Assembly (NCBI RefSeq): GCF_002252085.1
Contig: NZ_NEEY01000013.1
Coordinates: 1 to 38,251, forward strand
Source: Aerococcus sp. 1KP-2016
GTDB lineage: Bacteria > Bacillota > Bacilli > Lactobacillales > Aerococcaceae
Direction of reading: 5' to 3'
DNA: 38,251 bases
The translations under genes and the position numbers were made by a program. Positions 8,155-16,275 of this stretch are shown one piece after another. Numbering within the stretch: position 1 is the stretch's first letter; every line of letters begins with the position of its first letter. The notes below the pieces were generated by a model. It saw nothing but the letters and a program-made list of their open reading frames with translations, was not told the DNA's origin and made no database searches.

Positions 8155-8890
8155 AGGTTAATTCCTCCTCTAATAGTGTTTGGATTGCAGTTTTCAAAGC
8201 TTTGTCAGCTTGATCATCCAGGTAGCCAAGATCTAGGTACCCATAGAAATTATCGTGATCAATACGGGTTGGTTTCTGGTTGGGTTTCAAAGTTGCCAAC
8301 AAGGGTAATGGCAACTCTTCGGCTAAAAGTGTGTGTAAATCTTCATCGGTATAGTGGTCTAAAATGATAGCCGATGCCCCAGCATTCGCTGCATATTGGG
8401 CGCGATTATAAAAACCGTCAATACCGTAACTATGCAAGCCCTCAAGGCGAGCCCAAATTTGAATATCTGGATTTTCAATGCCATCGAGTGCTGCACGGAT
8501 CTTACCGATAAAGTCTTGCGCTGTAGTTGTTTCTGGTTGATCAGTATGATGCGCTGGATAGATTTGATCGCTCAAAAGCATAATATCTGCACCAGATCGT
8601 TCCAATTCCTTGGCCGCATAGTAAGCATTCAGAGGATTACCGAACCCGGACTGTAAATCCAGAATGAGTGGTTGTTGTTTTTTTAAGCTCAGGCTAAAGG
8701 CATAATTTTTGTATTCCGTGATGGATAGCAAGCCTTGGTCGCCTTCCGCAATCAGATGGTCAGTGGTTAATTGACCAGAAAGAAAGATTGCTGGTGCTTG
8801 GCTTTGGCTTAAAAGCTTGAAGCTATGGCCATCCCCACACGCTGGGATAATTGCAGTGGTTAGCTGCTGTAAGTCTTTGAGTAAGGTCAT
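8141..8890 (-). CDS. Lyase-superfamily paralogue lacking catalytic motifs
   Basis: 249 residues from the ATG at 8888-8890, which has GGAGG 7 nt upstream (longer frames reach 8932 but lack a site). It aligns by pattern with the downstream lyase: PACGDGHSFKLL corresponds to the N-terminal barrel strand, LDLQSGFGNPLNAYYAAKELERSGADIMLLSDQ to the DADTGYG...FIEDQ segment, and IWARLEGLH to SRTDA. The Mg2+ Asp pair is replaced (DLQSGFG) and the KRCGH catalytic loop is absent (YPAHHTDQ instead). It is therefore probably a non-catalytic subunit or regulator of the neighbouring enzyme, or has changed chemistry. First gene of the T-box operon. Confidence 0.7.
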   Translation of the reverse strand: MTLLKDLQQLTTAIIPACGDGHSFKLLSQSQAPAIFLSGQLTTDHLIAEGDQGLLSITEYKNYAFSLSLKKQQPLILDLQSGFGNPLNAYYAAKELERSGADIMLLSDQIYPAHHTDQPETTTAQDFIGKIRAALDGIENPDIQIWARLEGLHSYGIDGFYNRAQYAANAGASAIILDHYTDEDLHTLLAEELPLPLLATLKPNQKPTRIDHDNFYGYLDLGYLDDQADKALKTAIQTLLEEELTYAEK

Positions 8891-8991
8891 CAATTTTCCT
8901 CCTAATATGGTTGTGCTTGCGACTAGTGACAAATGGATTTAGTCTTATCTTTATTGTGCCTAGTTGCTTGAAATTTTTTATCGTTGTAAAT

Positions 8992-9296
8992 AAAAAAAGC
9001 ACCCTCTGACTGTGAAGTCAAAGGACGCTTCTGCGCGGTACCACCTTTAATTTTTCTGATAATTGGTTAGAAAATCAGACTCAGGTCGACGGGAATTACT
9101 TCCGATCAACTGGCTTTATAACGGTAGCACCCGGTAAACACTCAACCGCCCTCTTTACAGAGGATGGATCGCACCTACAGCTCAAAGTCTACTTTTCAAC
9201 GAGTCTCTGTCATACCTTCTCAACAATCGGTACTTTCTGTGCACAAAACATCTCGTTTACTTCTACTTCTCATCGCATCAACTTGTTTTATTTACT
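8992..9296 (-). promoter_or_regulatory. T-box riboswitch, candidate valine specifier
   Basis: Leftward leader with all T-box parts. Stem I has paired AACGAG/CTCGTT and an AG-bulge/distal loop (CAGAAAGTACCGATTGTTGAG). The T-box GGTGGTACCGCG lies at 9034-9045, and a terminator (GCGTCCTTTGACT...GTCAGAGGGTGC, then T7) at 8992-9030. The segment after the upper stem reads GAAAA-GTA-GA-CTTTG. In register with the neighbouring histidine T-box (GAAGA-CAC-AG-CTTTA) this puts GUA (Val) at 9190-9192. UGGU suits tRNAs with A73, as tRNA-Val has. It leads the lyase/carrier operon. The T-box call is firm; valine is an inference. Confidence 0.9.
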
Positions 9297-9302
9297 GACC
9301 CT

Positions 9303-9331
9303 AGTATATAAAGTTTTATGATAAGTGTCAA
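9303..9331 (-). promoter_or_regulatory. Promoter of the T-box lyase operon
   Basis: Perfect TTGACA (9326-9331), 17-nt spacer and TATACT (9303-9308), placing the start about 7 nt before the T-box leader. Confidence 0.9.
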
Positions 9332-9399
9332 CACTATTTTTCATTTAATTTTAATACTCACTCATGTTAAACTCATAAAACATGCTATTTGAGTTATTT

Positions 9400-10037
9400 T
9401 TAGTAGTTTTTAATTTCTTTTCGCACTGAATAATCGTGACTTTGGCCATGACGTTGACCCAACACAGCCTCCACTTCTTCCAAAGCTATCCCTTGATTTT
9501 GTAATAGCACGAATAAGTGGTACAGAAGATCCGACGTCTCATTCAATAATTCTGCTTTACTTAGACCAGCCACCTGATTTTTGCTGCAATGACCACTTCC
9601 GTCATTTCCTCGCCACATTTTTTCAGGATTTTATCTAAACCTTCAGTAACCAAATAATTGGTATAGGAACCTTCCATAGGATTGGCAATCTTATCCCCAA
9701 TGGTGCGTTCCAGGACGTTCAAGTTAAAATAATCATCCCCAAAACATGAATTGGTGCCTAAATGACAGGTGGGACCAGCTGGATTAACCTGCAATAGCAA
9801 GGTATCGTTATCGCAGTCTTCTTCGATTTTCACGACATACTGCACGTTACCGGATGTTTCGCCCTTTTGCCACAAGCGACCCTTGGACCGTGAGTAAAAC
9901 CATGCGACACCTTCCTTGACCGTTAAATCATAAGCCTCTCGGTTCATATAGCCCATCATCAAGACTTGTTTGGTATTGGCGTTTTGCAAAATTGCTGGCA
10001 CTAGACCACCATTCTTGTCAAAATCAATATTAGGCAT
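9400..10037 (-). pseudogene. hisI: HisIE, split by a 1-nt slip
   Basis: Bifunctional phosphoribosyl-AMP cyclohydrolase/phosphoribosyl-ATP pyrophosphatase, steps 2-3 of histidine synthesis. The HisI part is intact: [19 protein letters not shown] and the metal motif CDNDT...[11 protein letters not shown]. The HisE part starts [21 protein letters not shown], then the frame stops soon after (9561). The missing remainder ([22 protein letters not shown]...LGQRH) follows in the -1 frame to 9400. The break falls in a run of five A (T run at 9578-9582): a sixth A, or a -1 slip of tRNA-Lys on AAAA, restores one continuous protein of about 212 residues. Mutation, sequencing error or productive slippage are all possible. 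Overlaps the hisF stop by 8 nt. Confidence 0.88.
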
Positions 10038-10788
10038 TTGCTACTTCAATCCCTTCATTGGCTAGCGCAGTCTTCAATTCGCTAACGGTTACTTCTTTTT
10101 TGTGGAAAATAGAAGCCGCTAAACCAGCTTCGATGTTTGTTTCTTCAAATAATTCAATGAAATCACCAATTGAACCCGCACCACCGGAAGCGATGATTGG
10201 AATATTAACCGCTTCACTTGCAAATTTTAAGAATGGAATGTCGAAACCTGTGTAGGCACCATCTGTATCAATTGAGGTAATCAGTAAAGCACCTGCTCCC
10301 CGCGCTTCACATTCTTGACACCATGCTAATGCATCCACATCTTCTTGGGTTTGTCCGGCATTCGTATATAAGAAGTAGCCTTCTTTTTCTTCATCATAAG
10401 CCATATCCACCGCAATCGTTATTTTGTCAGAACCATATGCAGCAACAGCTTCGTTAATAAAATCTGGATTCTTAGCGGCTGCTGAGTTGATACCAACTTT
10501 GCTGGCACCTGCGTCTAAAGCATCTTGGATATCTTGTAAAGTTGCAATACCACCACCAACTGTTAGTGGAATATCAATGACTGCCACAACTTGACGGATC
10601 ATCTCAGTACGTAAAGCGTGTCCCTCCGATGTTTTCGTAATATCTAGAATGACCAATTCATCTGCACCATCATCAGAATAACCTTTGGCGAATTCAACTG
10701 GGTCCCCCAATTCTTTCACGTTCACAAAGTTTACGCCTTTTACCAATTTACCGTCTTTCGTATCTAAACATGGGATAATTTTTTTCAT
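10030..10788 (-). CDS. hisF: Imidazole glycerol phosphate synthase cyclase subunit HisF
   Basis: 252-residue (beta/alpha)8 barrel that closes the imidazole ring, releasing IGP and AICAR. Catalytic Asp residues lie in [10 protein letters not shown] (about residue 11) and VDMAYDE (about 130); the phosphate-binding motifs ([12 protein letters not shown]) are intact. The ATG at 10786-10788 follows AAAGGA; a TTG six codons upstream would overlap hisA. The start is 2 nt after the hisA stop. HisF normally receives ammonia from the glutaminase HisH, whose gene is absent here, so either hisH is elsewhere or the enzyme depends on free ammonia. Confidence 0.95.
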   Translation of the reverse strand: MKKIIPCLDTKDGKLVKGVNFVNVKELGDPVEFAKGYSDDGADELVILDITKTSEGHALRTEMIRQVVAVIDIPLTVGGGIATLQDIQDALDAGASKVGINSAAAKNPDFINEAVAAYGSDKITIAVDMAYDEEKEGYFLYTNAGQTQEDVDALAWCQECEARGAGALLITSIDTDGAYTGFDIPFLKFASEAVNIPIIASGGAGSIGDFIELFEETNIEAGLAASIFHKKEVTVSELKTALANEGIEVANA

Positions 10789-10790
10789 TT

Positions 10791-11489
10791 TTATAGTCCT
10801 TTCCAAAATGCAGGATCCTGAGCAGCCTTGCCCACAATCGCTTGTCCAATACCAACAGCTTCAAGTGCGTCCAAATCATGTCGACTCCGCACCCCACCAC
10901 TTGCAATCACATCATGGTGGGTAATCTCTTGCAACTTACCTGTCCGTTCTACATTTGGTCCTTGCTGCATCCCATCTTTATAGATATCCGTATAAATAAT
11001 ACCTGCAATGGGCAAATCTTCAATTTCCGCTACGTATTCATTAATCTGGCGACCAGAATTTTCCTTCCAACCATTAATATAAATATCTTCATCCTTACAA
11101 TCGATACCGACAAAAATACGATTGGGATACAAAGCAACCATCTCCGTCAACCAAGGCACATCCATGATGGCTCTTGACCCCAGAATAAAATAATCAATGC
11201 CTAACTTATCGTAGCTCTCAAGCGTTTCCTGATCACGTAAGCCACCACCCAATTCCAAGGGCAGCTGACTCACTGCCTTAATCTCGCTAATCGTCGATGT
11301 TTCCATCGCCATTTGCTCAGCCGCCCCAATCAAATCCACCACATGAATCCGGCGCACTTGTGGAAATTGGCTATAATACGTCACCGCCTCCGTCACCGAC
11401 ATCGGCATGTCAATCTGCTGCTGATAATCGCCCTGACTCAGGCGCACACTCTTACCGCCAATCAAATCAATCGCTGGAATAATGTCCAT
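10791..11489 (-). CDS. hisA: ProFAR isomerase HisA
   Basis: Phosphoribosylformimino-AICAR-P isomerase, 232 residues. Barrel landmarks are IPAIDLIGGKSVRLSQGDY (catalytic Asp about residue 7), LGGGLRD (phosphate binding), YTDIYKDGM (second catalytic Asp about 170) and ASGGVRS. It catalyses the Amadori rearrangement before HisF. The gene follows hisB by 41 nt, in the place where hisH usually sits between hisB and hisA; the short gap contains only AAAGGAG as ribosome binding site and no remnant of a glutaminase. Confidence 0.95.
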   Translation of the reverse strand: MDIIPAIDLIGGKSVRLSQGDYQQQIDMPMSVTEAVTYYSQFPQVRRIHVVDLIGAAEQMAMETSTISEIKAVSQLPLELGGGLRDQETLESYDKLGIDYFILGSRAIMDVPWLTEMVALYPNRIFVGIDCKDEDIYINGWKENSGRQINEYVAEIEDLPIAGIIYTDIYKDGMQQGPNVERTGKLQEITHHDVIASGGVRSRHDLDALEAVGIGQAIVGKAAQDPAFWKGL

Positions 11490-11530
11490 GCCCTAGCTCC
11501 TTTACTATTCTTGTATAAAATGCATAACAC

Positions 11531-12112
11531 CTATTGAATCAGGCCTTTTGTCGATGGTACCCCACCTTCAGTTGGTGCCATGGCAATCGCCAACGCCCGG
11601 GCAAAACCTTTAAATATGCCTTCGATTTCATGGTGTGTATTGCCGTTTTTTAGCAAATCAATATGTAAGGTCATCCGGCTATTCATAGCCACCGCATAGA
11701 AGAATTCTGCCACCAACTCGGTATCAAAAGTACCTACCTTTTCTTTGGAGAAGGCAGCGTTGAAACTGCATACTGGACGTCCAGATAGATCAAGAACTAC
11801 CCTGCTCAGGGTTTCATCCATGGGTAGGAAATAAAAGCCATAACGTTCATACGATGGTAGGCTCGTATATAAATCTCGGATAGCCTCACCCAATAAAATA
11901 CCGATATCCTCTGTTGTATGGTGGTCGTCCACCCACGTATCACCCTTGGCCTCAACATAGAGATTTAAACCTGCATGGAAAGCAAACAAGGTTAACATGT
12001 GGTCTAGAAAGCCAACACCTGTATTGATGGTTGTTGGCGCTGCCTCTGGTGTCTCATCTTTTTGACTTAAAGCCAGTTTAATACTGGTTTCTTTCGTTTG
12101 CCGTTCTTTCAT
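11531..12112 (-). CDS. hisB: Imidazoleglycerol-phosphate dehydratase HisB
   Basis: 193-residue monofunctional IGP dehydratase. The Mn-binding histidine motifs are present twice as in the family: DHHTTEDIG (about residues 70-78) and THHEIEGIFKGFARAL (about 164-179), plus GFLDHMLTLFAFH near the N terminus. It lacks the N-terminal phosphatase domain of enteric HisB, so a separate histidinol-phosphatase (HisK/HisN) must be encoded outside this window. The start overlaps the end of hisC by 35 nt, which implies translational coupling. Confidence 0.96.
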   Translation of the reverse strand: MKERQTKETSIKLALSQKDETPEAAPTTINTGVGFLDHMLTLFAFHAGLNLYVEAKGDTWVDDHHTTEDIGILLGEAIRDLYTSLPSYERYGFYFLPMDETLSRVVLDLSGRPVCSFNAAFSKEKVGTFDTELVAEFFYAVAMNSRMTLHIDLLKNGNTHHEIEGIFKGFARALAIAMAPTEGGVPSTKGLIQ

Positions 12113-13148
12113 TGTTAAATTGATCCCTCCATTCTTTGATTGTCGCTGTTAATTGCGGATAATCTTTCTTATCGATAATTGAGAACCGTGCGGCTGTGAC
12201 GATTCCGTCTGTTTCATAAGTTCGGCCAATATAACCCCTGCCTGTTAGAAATGTAACGAAAGCATCTACATTATCACCATACATAAAGACAAAGTTGGTC
12301 TTCGAAGGCACAATATCGATAAGGTCAGCCACTTGATGAAAAGCCTTCGCTAATTGGATTTGTAAATCTTTTTGATAGTCAATCCAGTCATCTAATTTAG
12401 CCCTATCTTCAAACAACTTGCTGGCTAGATTAAGGGATAAACTATTCATCGGATAGGGGTGATTAATTTCAACTAACTTGTCATAAACAGCCCCTTCAGC
12501 CAAGGCAATACCAACCCTCAAGCCGGCAATACCGTATATCTTAGATAGGGTCCGAATATACACAACATTGCTATTCTTAGGACGATCATAGGTATCCGCA
12601 AATTCCACATAGGCTTCGTCAATCACAAATATAATGTCTCTGGCTTGGCAGGCATCTGCGATATTTTGCAAGAATAAACTGGAAAATTGTTGACCTGTTG
12701 GGTTATGTGGATTAGAAATGAATAAGATAGACGGCTTATATTGGTCAAGGCCATGAATAATCGCTGACGCTGAAAATGCATAATTTTCGTTTGCTGCAAT
12801 TGAATGAAACGCATAGCCTAGTTGCTTTGAATAGTCTTCATACATGAAGAAATCTGGTGCATCCGCAAGTACACCACCCTTACCAAATTGAATGATGAGT
12901 TTTTGAATCCATTCGTCCGACCCATTCGCCACAGCCACATTTGCTGCATCAAAGCCATTATAGTCAGCATAAGCTTCTTTGAATTTGGCTTCTTGGTCTT
13001 CAGGGTATTGATTGTAGGGTGTGTCCAAGACCACTTCAATGATGGCTTGATCGGATAAAGGTCTGATAGGCGAAGTGTTACGGTTCATGATAAATTGCGT
13101 GTCATTTACTACACTTGTGATTTGGCTTAAATAATCATTTTTGGTCAT
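12078..13148 (-). CDS. hisC: Histidinol-phosphate aminotransferase HisC
   Basis: Fold-type I PLP aminotransferase, 356 residues from the ATG at 13146-13148 (MTKNDYLSQI), which has AGGCGG upstream; longer frames would run far into hisD. Visible motifs are SNPHNPTG (about residues 165-172), FVIDEAYVEFA, the Schiff-base Lys in RTLSKIYG (about 220) and GLRVG. It converts imidazole-acetol phosphate plus glutamate to histidinol phosphate. It overlaps hisD by 14 nt and hisB by 35 nt. Confidence 0.94.
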   Translation of the reverse strand: MTKNDYLSQITSVVNDTQFIMNRNTSPIRPLSDQAIIEVVLDTPYNQYPEDQEAKFKEAYADYNGFDAANVAVANGSDEWIQKLIIQFGKGGVLADAPDFFMYEDYSKQLGYAFHSIAANENYAFSASAIIHGLDQYKPSILFISNPHNPTGQQFSSLFLQNIADACQARDIIFVIDEAYVEFADTYDRPKNSNVVYIRTLSKIYGIAGLRVGIALAEGAVYDKLVEINHPYPMNSLSLNLASKLFEDRAKLDDWIDYQKDLQIQLAKAFHQVADLIDIVPSKTNFVFMYGDNVDAFVTFLTGRGYIGRTYETDGIVTAARFSIIDKKDYPQLTATIKEWRDQFNNERTANERNQY

Positions 13149-14403
13149 ATGGTGATTCCGCCTTTCGAATGGCAATGGATGCTTGGTGGGCGAATAAACC
13201 CTCTGCTTCAGCAAGTAATTCACCCGCAGTAGCGATTTGATCGTAAGTGGCTTTCTTGATGTTTATGACCGCGTTGGCCGTTCTAAAATCATTGGCTGTT
13301 AGGCCCTGACTAAACCTTGCAGTGCCGCCTGTTGGTAATACATGAGACGGTCCTGCTACATAGTCGCCGATTGCTTCCATGGCATAATAGCCTTTAAACA
13401 CGGCGCCAGCATATTGGACTTGATCAACAATGGCATCCTGGTCGCGGTGTTGGATCGATACATGTTCAGGGGCAATTTGGTTGAGGATAGCAAGCAAATT
13501 GCTTCTTGTATCCACGATACTGTAGTGGTTGTCGGTAATGGATTGTTCAATAATTTCGTATCTGCTTTGTAGTGGTAACAGTTCTTTGATGCGGGCTGTA
13601 ATTTTATCAGCGAAGCTTTGGGTCTCGCATAATAAATAGGTTTTGGCAGCTTGGTCATGTTCGGCTTGGGCAAAGATGTCGTATACGATAGCGTCTACAG
13701 GAATTGAGTCGTCAACGTATAGAAGAATTTCGCTTGGACCGGCAATCGCATCGATGGCAACATCTCCGTTGACTAATCGTTTGGCCATTGCTACATAGGC
13801 ATTACCAGGGCCACAAATCATGTCGACTTGAGGAATGGTCTCAGTCCCGTAAGCCATTGCTGCGATGGCTTGGGCACCACCGATTGCAAAGACGTTGTCG
13901 GTCACGCCACATAGATATAGGGCTGCGAAGGTAATGGACGTTTCAGCAAATACGGGTGTCGTCACCACAAAATTAGTTACGCCCGCGACTATAGCTGGCA
14001 CAATCGTCATCAAAACGGTTGACGGATACAAAGCTTGCCCCCCTGGTATATAGAAACCTGCCACTTCTAGTGGATGATAGACATAGGAGATTTCCTCGCC
14101 AATCATGTCCTGATAGAGGAGCGCTTGTTCATAGGCTTCAATACGCGCCTTGGTTGTTTGCAGACTCTTTTGCAGTGCTGGACTTAGTGCGTCCCAAGAA
14201 GCTTTCAAGCGCTCAGGAGATACGTTGAATGCCGCCGCATTTGTAGCCGTTTGTCCGTCGAAGCGATTGGTGTAATCGACCAAGGCTGTATCCCCTTGAT
14301 TGCGGACATCATTGATGATATTTTGTACTGCGAGCATGCGCTCTACATCTAAGCCCGCAGCTTTTTGTTCTTTGATAATTGCACGAAAACTTGCAACGTC
14401 CAC
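13135..14403 (-). CDS. hisD: Histidinol dehydrogenase HisD
   Basis: 422-residue zinc- and NAD-dependent enzyme that oxidises L-histidinol twice to histidine. Family motifs: FYIPGGQALYPSTVLMT (about residues 118-134), GGAQAIAAMAYGT, ICGPGNAYVAMAK, IAGPSEI, FAQAEHDQAA with zinc-site Glu/His, and APEHVSI with the catalytic Glu-His pair (about 315). It starts at a GTG that follows the hisG TAA directly with no spacer, so translation is coupled. Ribosomes probably reinitiate, because there is no separate strong binding site. Confidence 0.95.
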   Translation of the reverse strand: MDVASFRAIIKEQKAAGLDVERMLAVQNIINDVRNQGDTALVDYTNRFDGQTATNAAAFNVSPERLKASWDALSPALQKSLQTTKARIEAYEQALLYQDMIGEEISYVYHPLEVAGFYIPGGQALYPSTVLMTIVPAIVAGVTNFVVTTPVFAETSITFAALYLCGVTDNVFAIGGAQAIAAMAYGTETIPQVDMICGPGNAYVAMAKRLVNGDVAIDAIAGPSEILLYVDDSIPVDAIVYDIFAQAEHDQAAKTYLLCETQSFADKITARIKELLPLQSRYEIIEQSITDNHYSIVDTRSNLLAILNQIAPEHVSIQHRDQDAIVDQVQYAGAVFKGYYAMEAIGDYVAGPSHVLPTGGTARFSQGLTANDFRTANAVINIKKATYDQIATAGELLAEAEGLFAHQASIAIRKAESPYDQK

Positions 14404-15012
14404 TTACACCACTCCTATCTCTTGCATGAATTGATAAATACCTTCTTCTTTAATGTAGAATGATTGTTTATTGGCAATCAGCCTGGCCTGAACCGGTAAA
14501 ATCGTTTTGTACTCGCGTAAATCATTCTCCTTAAGTGTTGTTCCTGTCTGCACAATATCTACAATCGCATCTGACAAACCAAGAATTGGGGCTAATTCAA
14601 CCGAACCATTTAAGAAGACGATGTCAACATCTTGCTTGTTTTGATTGAAGTATTGACGGGTCAAATTAGGAAAAGACGTGGCGACTATTTTGATGTCTGA
14701 TTCATCCAGAGCACTTGGTCCCGCAATCGCTAGCCGACACTGACCAAAGGGTAATTCCGAAACATTTAAGACGTTATAGGTTCTTTCCGTAATTGTATCT
14801 GAACCGACAACGCCCAGATCGGCTACACCTTGTTCAACATAAGTTGGCACGTCCTTACCCTTTGCGAAGATAAATTTAACGTTACCCACTACGCGAAACA
14901 AGTCGCGGCCCCCTTCTTGTAAGGCATCGGCATATCCTGCTAAGTCTTTATCTGCCAAGAAGGCATTAAAAGCCTTGTAGACGCGACCTTTTGCTAAGGC
15001 AATCGTAATCAT
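14404..15012 (-). CDS. hisG: ATP phosphoribosyltransferase HisG, short form
   Basis: 202-residue catalytic subunit of ATP phosphoribosyltransferase, the first and feedback-controlled step. It is the short form without the C-terminal ACT-like regulatory domain and needs HisZ, encoded directly upstream. Visible: MITIALAKGR (N-terminal strand), GVVGSDTITE, LPFGQCRLAIAG and the PRPP loop DIVQTGTTLKENDL (about residues 162-175). The ATG at 15010-15012 has AAAGGAGG 8 nt upstream; a longer frame to 15054 is inside hisZ. It overlaps the hisZ stop by 4 nt. Confidence 0.95.
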   Translation of the reverse strand: MITIALAKGRVYKAFNAFLADKDLAGYADALQEGGRDLFRVVGNVKFIFAKGKDVPTYVEQGVADLGVVGSDTITERTYNVLNVSELPFGQCRLAIAGPSALDESDIKIVATSFPNLTRQYFNQNKQDVDIVFLNGSVELAPILGLSDAIVDIVQTGTTLKENDLREYKTILPVQARLIANKQSFYIKEEGIYQFMQEIGVV

Positions 15013-15815
15013 AGAAATCCTCCTTTTGATAAATTTAAACCGATACCGAACCAACCGGATGCATATTGGCCACCCGAGAAGACGGGTTTCGCATTATTTT
15101 CTAAAAATGCTTGGAAATAAAAGCCATTATAATAAGCTTGGGGAGACCGAAACGATAAATCTAAGATTATTTTCGTAGGTCGATTGACTAAGCGTTTTTG
15201 TAGTAGATGGACAACTTCCATCGCTTTGCTATCACCAAAATCTTGGTTAACAAGTTCATATTGTTGTGACACCGGTAAAGTCATTAATTTGTAGAAATAA
15301 TGATCTCGCCCTAAGACATTGGCCAATGCTGATAGATTCTTTTCAACAACATAGGCCTTGATTTCTTGGCTAAAAGCAAATTTTTCAATATACATATCCA
15401 AGAGATCTTCATTGTTGACAACGACGATGTTAAAAGGTCTTTCACTCATGCGCTCCACAAAATCTAAGTGCAATTCAATGGTTGCTGCCATTTGTGCTGA
15501 ACTCGGATGTACCAATTCAACGCCCGCCTGATAGGACGATTCATGGTTACGAATCATGGGTCCGTAGTAGCCAAAGTTATCTTGGTCTAAGTGATAGGCT
15601 TTCTTGTAGTTCAAGATAGACCGAGTCCAGTCTGAACGGATGGCATAAATTTGATCATCTTTTTCAAAGACAATATTTTGCGGATAATCAGCTTTATTTT
15701 CCGTATTGAAAGGTTCCACCATGTTGAGGTCTATCAGTTGAAAACCAGCAGCCGAAACTGTTTCTAGATATTCTTTGGCTAAACTTATACGTTGCAGCAC
15801 ATTGGAAGTGGCCAT
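15009..15815 (-). CDS. hisZ: ATP phosphoribosyltransferase regulatory subunit HisZ
   Basis: 268-residue HisZ, a histidyl-tRNA synthetase-like paralogue that lacks aminoacylation and forms a hetero-octamer with HisG. Class II core signatures are recognisable: DLNMVEPFN, FEKDDQIYAIRSDWTRSI (motif 2-like, about residues 49-66) and a terminal FSGGQYASGWFGIGLNL where HisRS has GGRYD...GIGF. It is shorter than many HisZ proteins (often 320-390) and ends just after this motif-3-like strand, so the C-terminal part is reduced. First gene of the histidine operon, behind its T-box; ribosome binding site AAAGGAGG. Confidence 0.9.
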   Translation of the reverse strand: MATSNVLQRISLAKEYLETVSAAGFQLIDLNMVEPFNTENKADYPQNIVFEKDDQIYAIRSDWTRSILNYKKAYHLDQDNFGYYGPMIRNHESSYQAGVELVHPSSAQMAATIELHLDFVERMSERPFNIVVVNNEDLLDMYIEKFAFSQEIKAYVVEKNLSALANVLGRDHYFYKLMTLPVSQQYELVNQDFGDSKAMEVVHLLQKRLVNRPTKIILDLSFRSPQAYYNGFYFQAFLENNAKPVFSGGQYASGWFGIGLNLSKGGFL

Positions 15816-15855
15816 GTTGTTCCTCCTTTATAAATCCCGTTTTCTAATAATTAAT

Positions 15856-16116
15856 AAAAAAAACGCCCTTAATCCATGACTGGACTAAGGACGTCTGAAC
15901 GTGTTCCCACCTTAATTTGTTACAAGTTCACACTTGCAACCTCATTGAGTCTGCACCTATAGTGCAACTCTGGCGATATCGGCACCACCGGACTGATCGT
16001 CAATGTATAAAGCTGTGTCTTCATAGGGGCTAATATCTGTTCGCAGCAACCACAGACTCTCTCGAATTGAATACCCTATCTCTTTGTCTTTAATTTTCAT
16101 TTATGAATATTTGATT
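15856..16116 (-). promoter_or_regulatory. Histidine T-box riboswitch
   Basis: Leader of the his operon. Stem I upper helix ATAGGG/CCCTAT encloses an AG-bulge and distal loop. It is followed by GAAGA-CAC-AG, with specifier CAC (His) at 16015-16017, then base helix CTTTA/TAAAG. A GCAC/GTGC hairpin lies downstream. The T-box AAGGTGGGAACACG (15900-15913) carries UGGG, which pairs with C73-CCA, characteristic of tRNA-His. The terminator (CCTTAGTCC...GGATTAAGG, then T8) is at 15856-15894. Specifier and discriminator agree, so histidine starvation should open the operon. Confidence 0.95.
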
Positions 16117-16122
16117 AAATTT

Positions 16123-16151
16123 ATATTAGAATGTACCGCAATAATTGTCAA
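16123..16151 (-). promoter_or_regulatory. Promoter of the his operon
   Basis: TTGACA (16146-16151), 17-nt spacer, TAATAT (16123-16128); directly precedes the T-box leader. Confidence 0.88.
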
Positions 16152-16172
16152 GGAAAATATCGGTAAATTTTA

Positions 16173-16214
16173 ATAAAAAATAACCTTTCGTGTTTAGCGC
16201 ACGAAAAGGCTACT
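16173..16214 (-). terminator. Terminator after the GPH symporter gene
   Basis: Leftward hairpin AGCCTTTTCGTG...CACGAAAGGTTA followed by a T-rich tail (T6). Confidence 0.88.
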
Positions 16215-16275
16215 TATAAATTATAGAACGTTGGCTATTGCATGTTGAAAAATTTCATTGAGGTGGAAAAATTTC

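Noticed and set aside
9400-10037. Two separate genes hisI and hisE
   Set aside because: The HisE start motif ([21 protein letters not shown]) is still in the HisI frame and continues in the -1 frame at an A run, so this is one hisIE gene with a slip.
16123-16151. Promoter for the GPH symporter
   Set aside because: It points leftward into the his T-box and lies downstream of the symporter gene.
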